Under the pieces are notes generated by a model. The model was not told the origin of the DNA. It did no database searches and saw nothing but the letters and a program-made list of their open reading frames with translations. A stretch of 64,000 nt of DNA from Pseudomonas sp. R-28-1W-6 (lineage in GTDB: Bacteria; Pseudomonadota; Gammaproteobacteria; Pseudomonadales; Pseudomonadaceae), in assembly GCF_009799925.1 (NCBI RefSeq), contig NZ_WELK01000002.1:310001-374000 (forward strand), given 5' to 3'. A program made the position numbers and the translations under genes. Position 1 is the first letter of the stretch; each line of letters starts with the position of its first letter. Shown piece by piece: positions 17,455 to 32,868 of this stretch.

Positions 17455-18462
17455 TTACCAGCCGACGCCCAGGCCGAGCATGTAGCGGCGCTCGTCGGTA
17501 TCGCCGTTCTCGCTGGCGACCTTGTCCCACTCGGCCTTGAGACTCAGGGCCGCCCAGCTGTTGAGCTTGTAGCGCACGCCGGCCTCGGTATCGATGATGT
17601 AGTCGATCTCGTCGATGAAGGGCGCACCCAGTTCGCCCTGGCTGTACAGCTCGACGTTCTGGCCGATCAGCTTGCGCTTGTAGTCCCACTCCATAGCCGC
17701 CGAGTTGAAGTGTTCGCTCTCGCCGTTGTCGAAGACGAAGTCGTTGCGGTTGAGCAAGCCGGCCACGGAGAAGGCACCGAGGGTGTCGTCCCAGAACTGG
17801 TAGCCGGGGCCGGTACCGACGGTGCGCTGGATGCGCAGATCCTCCATGCGGTCGTGGGTGTACTTGAGCTGGCCCTGCCAGAAGAACTGCCTGGTGAGGA
17901 AGCGGTCGAGGTCGTAGTCCAACTCGGTGCGGTCGGTCTTCTTCTCGTCATCCTTGAGTTCGTGGTCGTACTCGACGCCGAAGCTATGGCGCCAGGCGCC
18001 GTGGCGGGCCTGGGTGGCGAGGTCGATGTCGTAGTCCTTCACGTCGCTCTCGGCCTGCTTGTAGTCGGCGGAGAAATCGATGTTGCCGCTCCAGCGCAGG
18101 TCCTGGACCAGCGGCTTGGGTGGCAGGATCTGGGCGATGGAACTCAGCGCCACCACTTTCGGCGCCTCGCCGTTGACCAGCTCGACCTGGCCCTCCCCCG
18201 CCGGCTTCAGCGACTTGGCCCGCTCGCCGGTGAAATCGTCCTGCTTGACCAGCAGCTCGCGCTCGCTTTCCAGGGTAGCGACCTTGTGCAGATCGAGGGT
18301 GATCGAGCCGGCGTAGTCGGTCTTCAGCAGCAGCTTGCCGCCGTCGACCAGTTCGATGCTGCCGGTGAGCTTGTCACCGTTCTTCAGCCACACGGTATCG
18401 GCCAGCAGGGGGGAGGAGATGGCGCTCAGCGCCAGGCACAGCAGGGAGCGGGAAACAGTCAT
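17455..18462 (-). CDS. DUF481 outer-membrane-type protein (paralogue 2)
   Basis: A 335-residue exported protein. Start ATG 18462 gives signal peptide MTVSRSLLCLALSAISSPLLA; the mature N-terminus DTVWLKNGDKLTGSI is a small SH3-like/jelly segment, and the rest (from about 120) is a repeated amphipathic beta-strand region ending in GLGVGW, typical of a DUF481 (salt-induced YdiY type) beta-barrel with terminal aromatic residue. It lies 124 bases after a clear paralogue with the same N-terminal motif and the same last residues. Function unknown; E. coli YdiY is acid-induced. Confidence 0.82.
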   Translation of the reverse strand: MTVSRSLLCLALSAISSPLLADTVWLKNGDKLTGSIELVDGGKLLLKTDYAGSITLDLHKVATLESERELLVKQDDFTGERAKSLKPAGEGQVELVNGEAPKVVALSSIAQILPPKPLVQDLRWSGNIDFSADYKQAESDVKDYDIDLATQARHGAWRHSFGVEYDHELKDDEKKTDRTELDYDLDRFLTRQFFWQGQLKYTHDRMEDLRIQRTVGTGPGYQFWDDTLGAFSVAGLLNRNDFVFDNGESEHFNSAAMEWDYKRKLIGQNVELYSQGELGAPFIDEIDYIIDTEAGVRYKLNSWAALSLKAEWDKVASENGDTDERRYMLGLGVGW

Positions 18463-18586
18463 CGGCAAACAATCGGCTCGGGTGGGCAAAAAGGCCGGCA
18501 TTATCCGCGTACGCGCCGGCAGAGCAAGCACAGACTGGCAATCGCCGCGCGAGTTCAGAAAAGCCTCTTTGCCCCGGCGCAGACGG

Positions 18587-19582
18587 CTACCAGCCGACCC
18601 CCAAGCCGATCAGGTAGCGCCGCTCCGAGTAGGTGTTGCCCAGGCCGCGCAACTGGTCCAGCTCGTACAGCAGCGACAGCCGGGCCCAGTCGTTCAGGCG
18701 GTAACGCAGGCCGGCCTCGCTGTCGAGCACGTAGTCGATCTCGTCGATCTGCGGCACCTGCAGCTCGGCGCTGCTGTAGAACTCCAGGCGCGTGCCCCAC
18801 AACAGGCGCTTGTAGTCCCATTCCAGCGACCAGGTGTTGAAGGCCAGCTCGCCCCCCTGCGAATCCAGCCGCACCCGGTTGAACTGGCCGATCAGGTCGA
18901 AGCGCCCCAGCTCGTCTTCCCAGAAGCGGTAGCCGGGGCCGCTGCCGAGAATGCGCTGGCGATTGATGTCCTCGAACTGGTCCTCCTCCTGCTCATAACC
19001 GGCCCGCCAGAACCAGTGGTCGGTGAAGAAGCGGTCGAGGTCGTACTCCAGTTCCCAGTTGTCTTCCTTCTTCTCGTCGTTCTTGGTCTCGTGCTCCAGC
19101 TGGCCGTGCAACACATGGCGCCAGCGCCCGTGCTCGACCCGCGTATCGCCCTTGAGCTTGAACTCGTCGGTACGGTCCTCGTTGCGCTCCAGGTCGAGCT
19201 TGGCGTCCAGGTTGCCTTCCCACAGGCGGTCCTGCAGCAGCGGGCGCGGAGGCACCAGGCGAGTGATGCTGGCCAGCGGCAGCGTCTCGCGGCCGCCGTC
19301 AACCACCGTCACCAGGCCCGCGCCGGCGGCCTGCAACTGCTGGCTGTGCTGGCTGTCCAGCCCGTTGCGCCGCAGCAGCAGGGGTTTGTCCGAACGCAGG
19401 GTGTCGATATCCTTCCAGTCGATCAGCACGCGCCCGGCATACTGGGTCTTCAGCGCCAGCTTGCCGCCGTCGAGCAGGAGGATCTTGCCGGTCAGGCGGT
19501 CGCCGTTGTTCAGCCACACGGTATCCGCCTGGGCACAGGCCGCGGCAGCCAAGAGAACAGTCGAGAGCAGGAAGCGCAGCAT
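18587..19582 (-). CDS. DUF481 outer-membrane-type protein (paralogue 1)
   Basis: A 331-residue paralogue of the next gene downstream. Start ATG 19582 gives signal peptide MLRFLLSTVLLAAAACAQA, then DTVWLNNGDRLTGKI; the C-terminal half is a strand-rich barrel with alternating aromatic residues, ending YLIGLGVGW. Its start codon overlaps that of the divergent alkyltransferase-like gene in the palindrome CATG, leaving no 5' leader free for a shared promoter outside the coding sequences. Confidence 0.82.
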   Translation of the reverse strand: MLRFLLSTVLLAAAACAQADTVWLNNGDRLTGKILLLDGGKLALKTQYAGRVLIDWKDIDTLRSDKPLLLRRNGLDSQHSQQLQAAGAGLVTVVDGGRETLPLASITRLVPPRPLLQDRLWEGNLDAKLDLERNEDRTDEFKLKGDTRVEHGRWRHVLHGQLEHETKNDEKKEDNWELEYDLDRFFTDHWFWRAGYEQEEDQFEDINRQRILGSGPGYRFWEDELGRFDLIGQFNRVRLDSQGGELAFNTWSLEWDYKRLLWGTRLEFYSSAELQVPQIDEIDYVLDSEAGLRYRLNDWARLSLLYELDQLRGLGNTYSERRYLIGLGVGW

Positions 19583-19973
19583 GAGACAGAAACCACCAGC
19601 AGGACAGGGCATCGGTGCAGAGCATGCCCCCGCCCCCGAGCCGCCGGCAAGCGCCGAGGGCCGGCGCGCCGCCCTGTACCTGCTGCTGTCGCAGATCCCT
19701 GCCGGCAAGGTGACCAGCTATGGCGAACTGGCCGCCCTGGCCGGCCTCGGCCGCGCCGCTCGCTGGGTCGGACGAACCCTCAGCCAGTTGCCTGCGGACA
19801 CCCGCCTGCCCTGGCACCGCGTGCTCGGCGCCGGCGGCCGCCTGAGCCTGCCGGCCGGCAGCCCGAGCGGCGACGAGCAGCGCGCGCGCCTGCGCGAAGA
19901 GGGCCTGACCATCCGCAACAACCGCGTGGATATGCGCCGCCACGGCTGGCGCCCGATGGAGTTCAGCGGTTAG
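19581..19973 (+). CDS. Alkyltransferase-like (ATL) DNA-binding protein
   Basis: A 130-residue MGMT-family protein. The fold motifs IPAGKVTSYGELAALAG (helix-turn-helix region with recognition helix) and GRAARWVGRTLSQLP with the Arg finger are present. The methyl-acceptor motif PCHR is replaced by PWHR (77-80, Trp78), so it cannot transfer alkyl groups. ATL proteins bind O6-alkylguanine, flip it and recruit nucleotide excision repair. Only ATG 19581 is available in frame, but the first ~27 residues (rich in Pro/Ala) are probably unstructured. Confidence 0.83.
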   Translation: MRQKPPAGQGIGAEHAPAPEPPASAEGRRAALYLLLSQIPAGKVTSYGELAALAGLGRAARWVGRTLSQLPADTRLPWHRVLGAGGRLSLPAGSPSGDEQRARLREEGLTIRNNRVDMRRHGWRPMEFSG

Positions 19974-20011
19974 AGTGCGCCCTTTGTTTCGCTCATCCCC
20001 AGACCACGCCC

Positions 20012-21622
20012 ATGCCCCGTAAATCCTGGCGCGCCGCCCTCGCCACCTACGCCCACCCGGCCGCCCTCGCCCTCCTGCTGCTCGGCTTCGCCGCCGGCCT
20101 GCCGTACATGCTGGTGTTCGCCACCCTGTCGGTGTGGCTGCGCGAGGCCGGCGTGGCCCTGCAGACCATCGGCTACGCCAGCCTGATCGGCCTGGCCTAT
20201 GCCTTCAAGTGGGTCTGGGCGCCGATGCTCGACCAGTGGCGCCTGCCGCTGCTCGGCCGCCTGGGCCGGCGCCGTTCCTGGCTGGTGCTGTCGCAGGGGC
20301 TGGTGGTCTTCGGCCTGATCGGCATGGCCCTGTGCGACCCCCAGCAGCACCTGGCCTGGCTGATCGGCGTGGCGGTGGTGGTGGCCTTCGCCTCCGCCAC
20401 CCAGGACATCGCGGTGGACGCCTACCGCCTGGAAATCGTCGACGACACCCGCCAGGCCGCCCTGGCCGCCAGCTACATGGCCGGCTACCGGGTCGCCGTG
20501 CTGCTCAGCACGGCCGGCGCGCTGTACTTCGCCGGCTGGTTCGGCAACGCCGACGCCGGCTACCAGCATGGCGCCTGGGCCAGCACCTACCTGCTGTTCG
20601 CCATGATCATGCTGCCGGGGCTGATCACCACCCTGTGGATGCGCGAGCCGGCGGTGCCGCTGCAGACCCAGATCGCCGCGGCGCGCTACGGCCTGTACCG
20701 CCAGCTGGCCTCGGTGCTGGTGCTGATCGTGCTGCTGGTCTCGGTGCCGGCCATGTTCACCCAGTTCTACAACAGCGACATCCTGCCGATGCTGCGCGGC
20801 GAGCTGGGCCTGACCGAGCTGTTGCGCGACGACCGCGCCACCCTGCGCTTCCTGCTGTACACCATCCTCACCGCCGCCTGCCTGTCGCGCATGGGCCGTC
20901 GCGGCCTGGGGCCGGTGCTCACGCCGATTAACGACTTCATCCTGCGCTACCGCTGGCAGGCGCTGCTGCTGCTCGGGCTGATCGCCACCTACCGCATGTC
21001 CGATACGGTGATGGGGGTGATGGCCAACGTCTTCTACATCGACATGGGCTTCGCCAAGAGCCAGATCGCCAGCGTCAGCAAGCTGTTCGGCCTGTTCATG
21101 ACCCTGTTCGGCGCCGCCATCGGCGGCCTGCTGATCGTGCGTTTCGGCATCCTGCCGATCCTGCTGCTGGGCGGGGCGGCATCCGCCGCGACCAACCTGC
21201 TGTTCGCCAGCCTGTCGCGCCTGGGCGAAGTCGCCGAGCGCGCGCGCTATGCCGAACAGACCGTGGCCGAGCTGCTGCTGGCCCTGGACCCGCACATGCT
21301 CATGCTGGTGCTGACCATCGCCCTCGACAACCTCAGCTCCGGCCTGGCCACCGCGGCCTTCGTCGCCTACCTGTCGAGCCTGACCAACCTGAAGTTCTCC
21401 GCCACCCAGTACGCCCTGCTCAGCTCGATCATGCTGCTGCTGCCACGCCTGGTCGGCGGCTCCTCCGGGCTGCTGGTGGAGAAACTCGGCTATGCCCAGT
21501 TCTTCCTGGTCACTGCCCTGCTCGGCATCCCCACGCTGCTGCTCATCCTCCTGCAATGGCGCCGCGAGCGCGGCCAGGCCAACGGCGCTCCGCCACCCGC
21601 GGAGGCGTCCGAGCGCCCATGA
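20012..21622 (+). CDS. ampG: AmpG muropeptide permease
   Basis: A 536-residue major-facilitator-type transporter with about 14 hydrophobic helices; start ATG 20012 (MPRKSWRAALATYAHPAAL). It contains the AmpG hallmarks GFAAGLPYMLVFATLSVWLREAG-type TM1-2 (about 20-45), WAPMLDQWRLPLLGRLGRRR and ATQDIAVDAYRLE. It imports GlcNAc-anhydroMurNAc peptides for cell-wall recycling; in P. aeruginosa this feeds the AmpR signal for beta-lactamase AmpC. The stop codon lies inside the arm of the terminator that follows. Confidence 0.93.
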   Translation: MPRKSWRAALATYAHPAALALLLLGFAAGLPYMLVFATLSVWLREAGVALQTIGYASLIGLAYAFKWVWAPMLDQWRLPLLGRLGRRRSWLVLSQGLVVFGLIGMALCDPQQHLAWLIGVAVVVAFASATQDIAVDAYRLEIVDDTRQAALAASYMAGYRVAVLLSTAGALYFAGWFGNADAGYQHGAWASTYLLFAMIMLPGLITTLWMREPAVPLQTQIAAARYGLYRQLASVLVLIVLLVSVPAMFTQFYNSDILPMLRGELGLTELLRDDRATLRFLLYTILTAACLSRMGRRGLGPVLTPINDFILRYRWQALLLLGLIATYRMSDTVMGVMANVFYIDMGFAKSQIASVSKLFGLFMTLFGAAIGGLLIVRFGILPILLLGGAASAATNLLFASLSRLGEVAERARYAEQTVAELLLALDPHMLMLVLTIALDNLSSGLATAAFVAYLSSLTNLKFSATQYALLSSIMLLLPRLVGGSSGLLVEKLGYAQFFLVTALLGIPTLLLILLQWRRERGQANGAPPPAEASERP

Positions 21623-21653
21623 AAAAGGCCGGCATAAGCCGGCCTTTTTCATG
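21618..21653. terminator. Bidirectional terminator (ampG / yajQ)
   Basis: Perfect 16-base arms (21618-21633 and 21638-21653) with loop ATAA; GC-rich GGCCGGC core flanked by A5/T5. It includes the last codon region of ampG. Confidence 0.94.
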
Positions 21654-21664
21654 CTCCCGCACTA

Positions 21665-22144
21665 TCAGTCGCGGAAGTTGTTGTACTGCAGCGGCATGCC
21701 GAAGTCCTTGGCGCGCAGGGCGGCGATGGCCTCCTGCAGGTCGTCGCGCTTCTTGCCGGTGATGCGTACCTGCTCGCCCTGGATGGCGGCCTGCACCTTG
21801 AGCTTGCTGTCCTTGATATGGGCGACGATCTTCTTCGCCAACTCCTTGTCGATGCCCTCGCGGAAGGTCACCTCCTGCTTGGTCACCTTGCCGGACGCGT
21901 AGGGGTCCTTGAGTTCCATGCACTGGCTGTCGATCTTGCGCTTGATCAGGTTGCTGCGCAGGATGTCGAGCATCTGCTCAAGCATGAATTCGGCTTCGGC
22001 GGTCAGGGTGATGGTCTTGTCCTTGCTTTCGAAGCTGCATTTGCCGCGCAGGTCGAAGCGCCGCTCCAGCTCTTTCACCGCGTTGTCCACGGCGTTGGTG
22101 AGTTCGTGTTTATCCAGTTCGGACACCACGTCGAACGAAGGCAT
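21665..22144 (-). CDS. yajQ: YajQ-family c-di-GMP-binding protein
   Basis: A 159-residue protein, normal length, starting [19 protein letters not shown] behind GGAGG (ATG 22144). It contains the two ferredoxin-like halves with [11 protein letters not shown] and [13 protein letters not shown]. YajQ homologues in Xanthomonas and Pseudomonas bind cyclic di-GMP and modulate a transcription factor. It is next to a response regulator with a dead GGDEF domain, an interesting context for c-di-GMP signalling. Confidence 0.94.
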   Translation of the reverse strand: MPSFDVVSELDKHELTNAVDNAVKELERRFDLRGKCSFESKDKTITLTAEAEFMLEQMLDILRSNLIKRKIDSQCMELKDPYASGKVTKQEVTFREGIDKELAKKIVAHIKDSKLKVQAAIQGEQVRITGKKRDDLQEAIAALRAKDFGMPLQYNNFRD

Positions 22145-22294
22145 GGAATTCCTCCAGATGGACGGCGCGATCCATATCACGGACAGAGCGCGCCTGGCTT
22201 GACGATAAAATTTGCGCGCTCATTATAACCACACCCGCACGCCCCGTTCGGCGAAGTACCGACGGCGCCCCAGTTCCCTGCCAGTGAGCCCATC

Positions 22295-24182
<1,888 letters not shown>

Positions 24183-24228
24183 GCCCGCGCTACCCTGCCC
24201 CTTCCTCACTCCGCGGAAACCTGCGCCC

Positions 24229-26250
<2,022 letters not shown>

Positions 26251-26251
26251 G

Positions 26252-26836
26252 ATGGGCTACCGCCTGAGCAAGATCTATACGAAAACCGGCGACCAGGGCG
26301 AAACCGGCCTGGCCGACGGCCGTCGCGTGGGCAAGGACCACCCGCGCGTGGAAGCCATGGGTGAACTGGACACGCTGAACAGCCAGCTCGGCCTGCTGCT
26401 GGCCGAATTGGCCGAACAGCAAGCCATGTGGCCGGGCCTGAGCGAGGTCAGCGCAGTCCTGGCGCCCTGCCAGCACCGCCTGTTCGACCTCGGCGGCGAA
26501 CTGGCCATGCCCGACTACCAGGCCCTGCAGGAAGGCGAGGTGCAGCGCCTGGAGGCGGCCATCGACCGCTGGAACGAGGAAGTCGGCCCACTGCAGAACT
26601 TCATCCTCCCCGGCGGCTCGCGCCTGGTCGCCCAGGCCCACGTCTGCCGCAGCCTGGCGCGCAATGCCGAACGACGCTGCCAGCACCTGAATGCAGTGGA
26701 GCCGCTGCGCGCCGTGGGCATGGCCTACGTCAACCGCCTGTCCGACCTGCTGTTCGTCGCCGCCCGCCTGATCGCACGGCGCACGCAGGTCGGTGAGGTG
26801 CTCTGGCAGGCCGCGGAAAAGCCGTCCGCACCGTAG
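26252..26836 (+). CDS. PduO-type ATP:cob(I)alamin adenosyltransferase
   Basis: A 194-residue enzyme that converts cob(I)alamin and ATP to adenosylcobalamin. Motifs: N-terminal ATP site KIYTKTGDQGETGLADG, then RVEAMGELDTLNS, and RSLARNAERR and YVNRLSDLLFVAAR, all typical of PduO and not of CobA. ATG 26252 is one base after the kinase stop, so it is co-transcribed with it. The stop codon lies inside one arm of the REP-like pair that follows. Confidence 0.92.
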   Translation: MGYRLSKIYTKTGDQGETGLADGRRVGKDHPRVEAMGELDTLNSQLGLLLAELAEQQAMWPGLSEVSAVLAPCQHRLFDLGGELAMPDYQALQEGEVQRLEAAIDRWNEEVGPLQNFILPGGSRLVAQAHVCRSLARNAERRCQHLNAVEPLRAVGMAYVNRLSDLLFVAARLIARRTQVGEVLWQAAEKPSAP

Positions 26837-26891
26837 GGGCGAGCGCGCAAGCTTTGGGATAACCGGATCGCGAGCAGAAGCTCGCTCCTAA
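26833..26891. repeat. REP pair (REPIN-like element)
   Basis: Two inverted copies of the Pseudomonas REP theme: GTAGGGGCGAGC (26833-26844) and GCTCGCTCCTAA (26880-26891); the right half also forms its own hairpin GCGAGC-AGAA-GCTCGC (26869-26884 region). It fills the whole gap between convergent genes and overlaps the last codon of the adenosyltransferase gene. Such elements are non-autonomous, mobilised by RAYT transposases; no RAYT gene is in the window. Confidence 0.75.
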
Positions 26892-26894
26892 AGT

Positions 26895-27839
26895 TTAAGT
26901 CTGCGGCCAGAATGCGCGGATGCCGGCGACGCCCTGGGCACCGGCCTGCCAGGCCTGCTCCAGGTGCTCGGGGCCGACGCCGCCGAGCAGGTAGGCTGGG
27001 ATATTGCTGCCGCGCAGCAGCTCGGCGGCCTTGTCCCAGCCCAGCGGGGCGGCGTCCGGATGGGTCTGGGTCGGCTGCAGCGGCGACAGGGTGACGAAAT
27101 CCACGCCCATCTGCGCCGCCAGCGCCAGCTCCTCGGCCCCGTGGCAGGACGCGGCCAGCCAGCGCGAGGCCGGGAACGGCCGGCCCTTGGCCGCATACTG
27201 GCGCAGCTGGGCGGCGGTCAGGTGCCAGCCGGCCGCCGGGAAGTCGCCCAGCCACTCCAGCGGCCCCTTGAGCATCAGCTGGGCCTTGCCGGCACACAGG
27301 CCCTGGATATCCACCGCCAGATCGCGGTACTGCGCATCGAACATATTCGGCGCGCGCAACTGCACCAGGCGCACGCCTTCGGCCAGGGCCTGGCGCACGC
27401 CGCGCAGCAGCTCACCGGGTTCCAGCCCTTGCGGGGTGATCAGGTAGCGCTCGGGCAGCTGCGCCGCCGTCACGATCGGCTGGTTGGCCGCCGGGAACGG
27501 GTAGTCGTCCAGCTGCTGCGGGCTGACCCAGGCCAGCGGCTGGCCCTCGGCACCGTGCGGCTCGCCGCCGAATGCGGAGACCTCCCAGACATCCAGCAGC
27601 ACCTGCTTGTCCGGGTAGTCGTGGTGCACCTGGATCAGCGGCCGCGCCTGGCGCACCTCGATCCCCAGTTCCTCGGCCAGCTCGCGCGCCAGCGCATCGC
27701 GCACCACCTCGCCGGCCTCGACCTTGCCCCCGGGAAACTCCCACAGGCCGCCCTGATGCTGCTCCGCCGCGCGCCTGGCGAGGAGGATCTGCCGATCGGC
27801 ACCGCGGATCACCGCCGCGGCCACATGCACACGCTTCAC
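26895..27839 (-). CDS. Nudix hydrolase fused to ThiE-like domain
   Basis: A 314-residue two-domain protein. GTG start 27839 overlaps the GST stop (GTGA). Residues about 1-130 are a MutT-type Nudix domain with the full box GGKVEAGEVVRDALARELAEELGI-type pattern (G...E...REL.EE.G, about 35-57), expected to hydrolyse oxidised nucleotides such as 8-oxo-dGTP. Residues about 140-310 resemble thiamine-phosphate synthase (LITPQGL, VQLRAPNM, GWHLTAAQL, FVTLSPLQPTQTHPDAAP, LLGGVGPEHL) but several substrate residues are changed. Fusion is conserved in Pseudomonas (PA4400). The second half's activity is unknown. Confidence 0.88.
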   Translation of the reverse strand: MKRVHVAAAVIRGADRQILLARRAAEQHQGGLWEFPGGKVEAGEVVRDALARELAEELGIEVRQARPLIQVHHDYPDKQVLLDVWEVSAFGGEPHGAEGQPLAWVSPQQLDDYPFPAANQPIVTAAQLPERYLITPQGLEPGELLRGVRQALAEGVRLVQLRAPNMFDAQYRDLAVDIQGLCAGKAQLMLKGPLEWLGDFPAAGWHLTAAQLRQYAAKGRPFPASRWLAASCHGAEELALAAQMGVDFVTLSPLQPTQTHPDAAPLGWDKAAELLRGSNIPAYLLGGVGPEHLEQAWQAGAQGVAGIRAFWPQT

Positions 27840-28468
27840 ACCCGGGTCTCCTGCAATGCCGCCTGGTACCAGCGCTGGAAGGCCGGCCAGTGGTAGATGG
27901 TCTCGACATAGGCCGCCGCCACATCCGGCAGGGCCACGCGGTAGCTGCGCAGACGGCTGGCCACCGGCGCGAAGAAGGCATCGGCGATGCTGGCATGGCC
28001 GAACAGGAACGGCCCGTCCTGGCCGAACTGGGCACGGCAGTCGGCCCACAGCTGGCAGATGCGTGCGATGTCGGCCTGCGCCTCGGCCGGGATCTGCGCC
28101 AGGGCCTCGTCACGACGCATGTCCATCGACAGGTGGCTGCGCAGGCCGAGGAAACCGCTGTGCATCTCGGCGCACACCGCGCGCGCCACCGCCCGCGCAT
28201 ATTGTCCGCGCGGCCACAGGTGGGACTCGGCAAAGCGCTCGGCGAGGTATTCGGCGATCGCCAGGGAATCCCAGATCGGCCCTTCCTCGGTCTTCAGCAG
28301 CGGCACCTTGCCGGTCGGCGAATGGGCGAGGATCTGCTCGCGGCTGTCGGCCTGATAGAGGCGCACTTTCAGCTCGTCGTAGGGCTCGCCGGTCAGTTCC
28401 AGGGCCAGCGCCGCGCGCAGCGACCAGGACGAGAAGTTCTTGTCACCAATGACCAGTTGCAGGGCCAT
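27836..28468 (-). CDS. Glutathione S-transferase family protein
   Basis: A 210-residue GST: N-terminal thioredoxin-like domain (about 1-80; FSSWSLRAALALELTG with Ser in the catalytic position, PLLKTEEGPIWDSLAIAEYLAE as the glutathione-binding segment) and helical C-terminal domain (ASIADAFFAPVASRLRSY). Start ATG 28468 follows AGGAG. It precedes and overlaps the Nudix gene by four bases, suggesting an oxidative or electrophile-damage operon. Substrate unknown. Confidence 0.9.
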   Translation of the reverse strand: MALQLVIGDKNFSSWSLRAALALELTGEPYDELKVRLYQADSREQILAHSPTGKVPLLKTEEGPIWDSLAIAEYLAERFAESHLWPRGQYARAVARAVCAEMHSGFLGLRSHLSMDMRRDEALAQIPAEAQADIARICQLWADCRAQFGQDGPFLFGHASIADAFFAPVASRLRSYRVALPDVAAAYVETIYHWPAFQRWYQAALQETRV

Positions 28469-28553
28469 GTCGGTTCTCCTGACAAGGGTGGGCGGAATGC
28501 ACAGGGGACGCCGCGGCGCCCCCTGTGTCAACTCGAGTGCAACGCCGCGCGGC

Positions 28554-29771
28554 TCAGGTGCGGTATTCGGCGTTGATCTTGACGTACTCGTGGGACAGGT
28601 CGGTGGTCCAGATGGTCTCGCTGCAGGTGCCGCGACCCAGCTCGATGCGGATGGTGATTTCCTCGCGGGCCATCACCGCGGCGCCCTGCGCCTCGGTGTA
28701 GCTGGCGGCGCGGCCGCCCTTGCTGGCGATGCACACCTCGCCGAGGAACACGTCGATCTTGCTCACGTCCAGTTGCGGCACGCCGGCATAGCCGACGGCG
28801 GCGAGGATGCGCCCCCAGTTGGGGTCTGAGGCGAACAGCGCGGTCTTGATCAGCGGCGAATGGGCCACCGCGTAACCGACATCCAGGCACTCCTGGTGGG
28901 TACCGCCGCCGTTGACCTGGACGGTGACGAACTTGGTCGCGCCTTCGCCGTCGCGGACGATGGCCTGGGCGACTTCCATGAACACCTCGAACACCGCCTG
29001 CCTGAGCTTGGCGAACAGTTCGCCGGCGGCCTCGGTGATTTCCGGCAGCGCCGCCTGGCCGGTGGCGATCAGCAGGCAGCAGTCGTTGGTCGAGGTATCG
29101 CCGTCGATGGTGATGCGGTTGAACGACTTGTTCGCCGCATCGCGCACCAGGTCCTGCAGCACGCTGCGCGCGACCTTGGCGTCGGTGGCGATGTAGCCGA
29201 GCATGGTCGCCATGTTCGGCCGGATCATCCCGGCGCCCTTGCTGATGCCGGTCACGGTGACGGTCACGCCGTCATGCTGGAACTGGCGGCTGGCGCCCTT
29301 GGGCATTGTATCGGTGGTCATGATGCCGGTGGCGGCTTCGGCCCAGTGGTTTTCCGACAGATCGTCGAGGGCGGCCTGCAGGGCGCCCTCGATCTTCGCC
29401 ACCGGCAACGGCTCGCCGATCACCCCGGTGGAGAACGGCAGCACTGCCTCGGCGGCCACGCCGGTCAGTGCGGCCAGCGCGGCGCAGGTGCGCTTGGCGT
29501 TGGCCAGGCCATCGGCGCCGGTGCCGGCATTGGCATTGCCGGTGTTGGTCAGCAGGTAACGCACCTCGCCCTGCACGCGCTCGCGGGTGACGATCACCGG
29601 GGCGGCGCAGAAGGCGTTGGTGGTGGTCACGGCTGCCACGCGCGAACCTTCGGCGCAGCGCATCACCACCACATCCTTGCGCCCGGGGCGCTTGATGCCG
29701 GCAGAGGCGATGCCGAGTTCAAAACCGGGAACCGGGTGCAGGACCGGCAGGGGACCAAGACCAACAGCCAT
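28554..29771 (-). CDS. argJ: Bifunctional ornithine acetyltransferase / N-acetylglutamate synthase ArgJ
   Basis: A 405-residue arginine-biosynthesis enzyme that recycles acetyl groups from N-acetylornithine to glutamate. Start ATG 29771 ([16 protein letters not shown]) is set by GAGGAG 7 bases upstream and by family length. The self-cleavage site is in PNMATMLGY, where the Thr becomes the nucleophile of the beta chain; the oxyanion segment MTTDTMPKG is also present, and it ends with the conserved [12 protein letters not shown]. It is downstream of secA with its own untranslated gap of 120 bases. Confidence 0.96.
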   Translation of the reverse strand: MAVGLGPLPVLHPVPGFELGIASAGIKRPGRKDVVVMRCAEGSRVAAVTTTNAFCAAPVIVTRERVQGEVRYLLTNTGNANAGTGADGLANAKRTCAALAALTGVAAEAVLPFSTGVIGEPLPVAKIEGALQAALDDLSENHWAEAATGIMTTDTMPKGASRQFQHDGVTVTVTGISKGAGMIRPNMATMLGYIATDAKVARSVLQDLVRDAANKSFNRITIDGDTSTNDCCLLIATGQAALPEITEAAGELFAKLRQAVFEVFMEVAQAIVRDGEGATKFVTVQVNGGGTHQECLDVGYAVAHSPLIKTALFASDPNWGRILAAVGYAGVPQLDVSKIDVFLGEVCIASKGGRAASYTEAQGAAVMAREEITIRIELGRGTCSETIWTTDLSHEYVKINAEYRT

Positions 29772-29832
29772 GGATGCGCTCCTCAATAAGCAGTCTGTTC
29801 AAACGCCGGGCAGGGGCCCGGCAGGCAGTGGC

Positions 29833-29868
29833 AAAACGCCGCGAGCGGCAGAGCCGGTCGCGGCGTTG
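29833..29868 (-). terminator. Putative terminator after secA
   Basis: Arms AACGCCGCGA (29835-29844) and TCGCGGCGTT (29858-29867) with a 13-base loop; on the minus strand the stem is followed by only a short T4 run. It could also act as an attenuating stem before argJ. Confidence 0.55.
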
Positions 29869-29892
29869 TTTATATAGCTGAGTTCTGCCGGA

Positions 29893-32631
<2,739 letters not shown>

Positions 32632-32868
32632 ATCGGCAGATTCTTCCACTAATTGGGATGATGGGCGACGTAGAACGCCAGCCCTGCAGCCGGCTCGGCT
32701 GCGTGCGAAGGGGGCATTCTACTCGGAAACGTCGGCGAGGAAAGCGCATCATGCCCTCGACCAGAGCACAGTCCGCAACCGCGAATCCCTCCTATATGGG
32801 GATGCCCGCCGTCCACTGCAAGGCCTGGTTTGCTAACATGCAGCCATGACTGCATCGATGCCCCATCC

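Noticed and set aside
18335..20011. Plus-strand extension upstream of AmpG across the DUF481 genes
   Set aside because: Antisense shadow; AmpG homology begins at ATG 20012.
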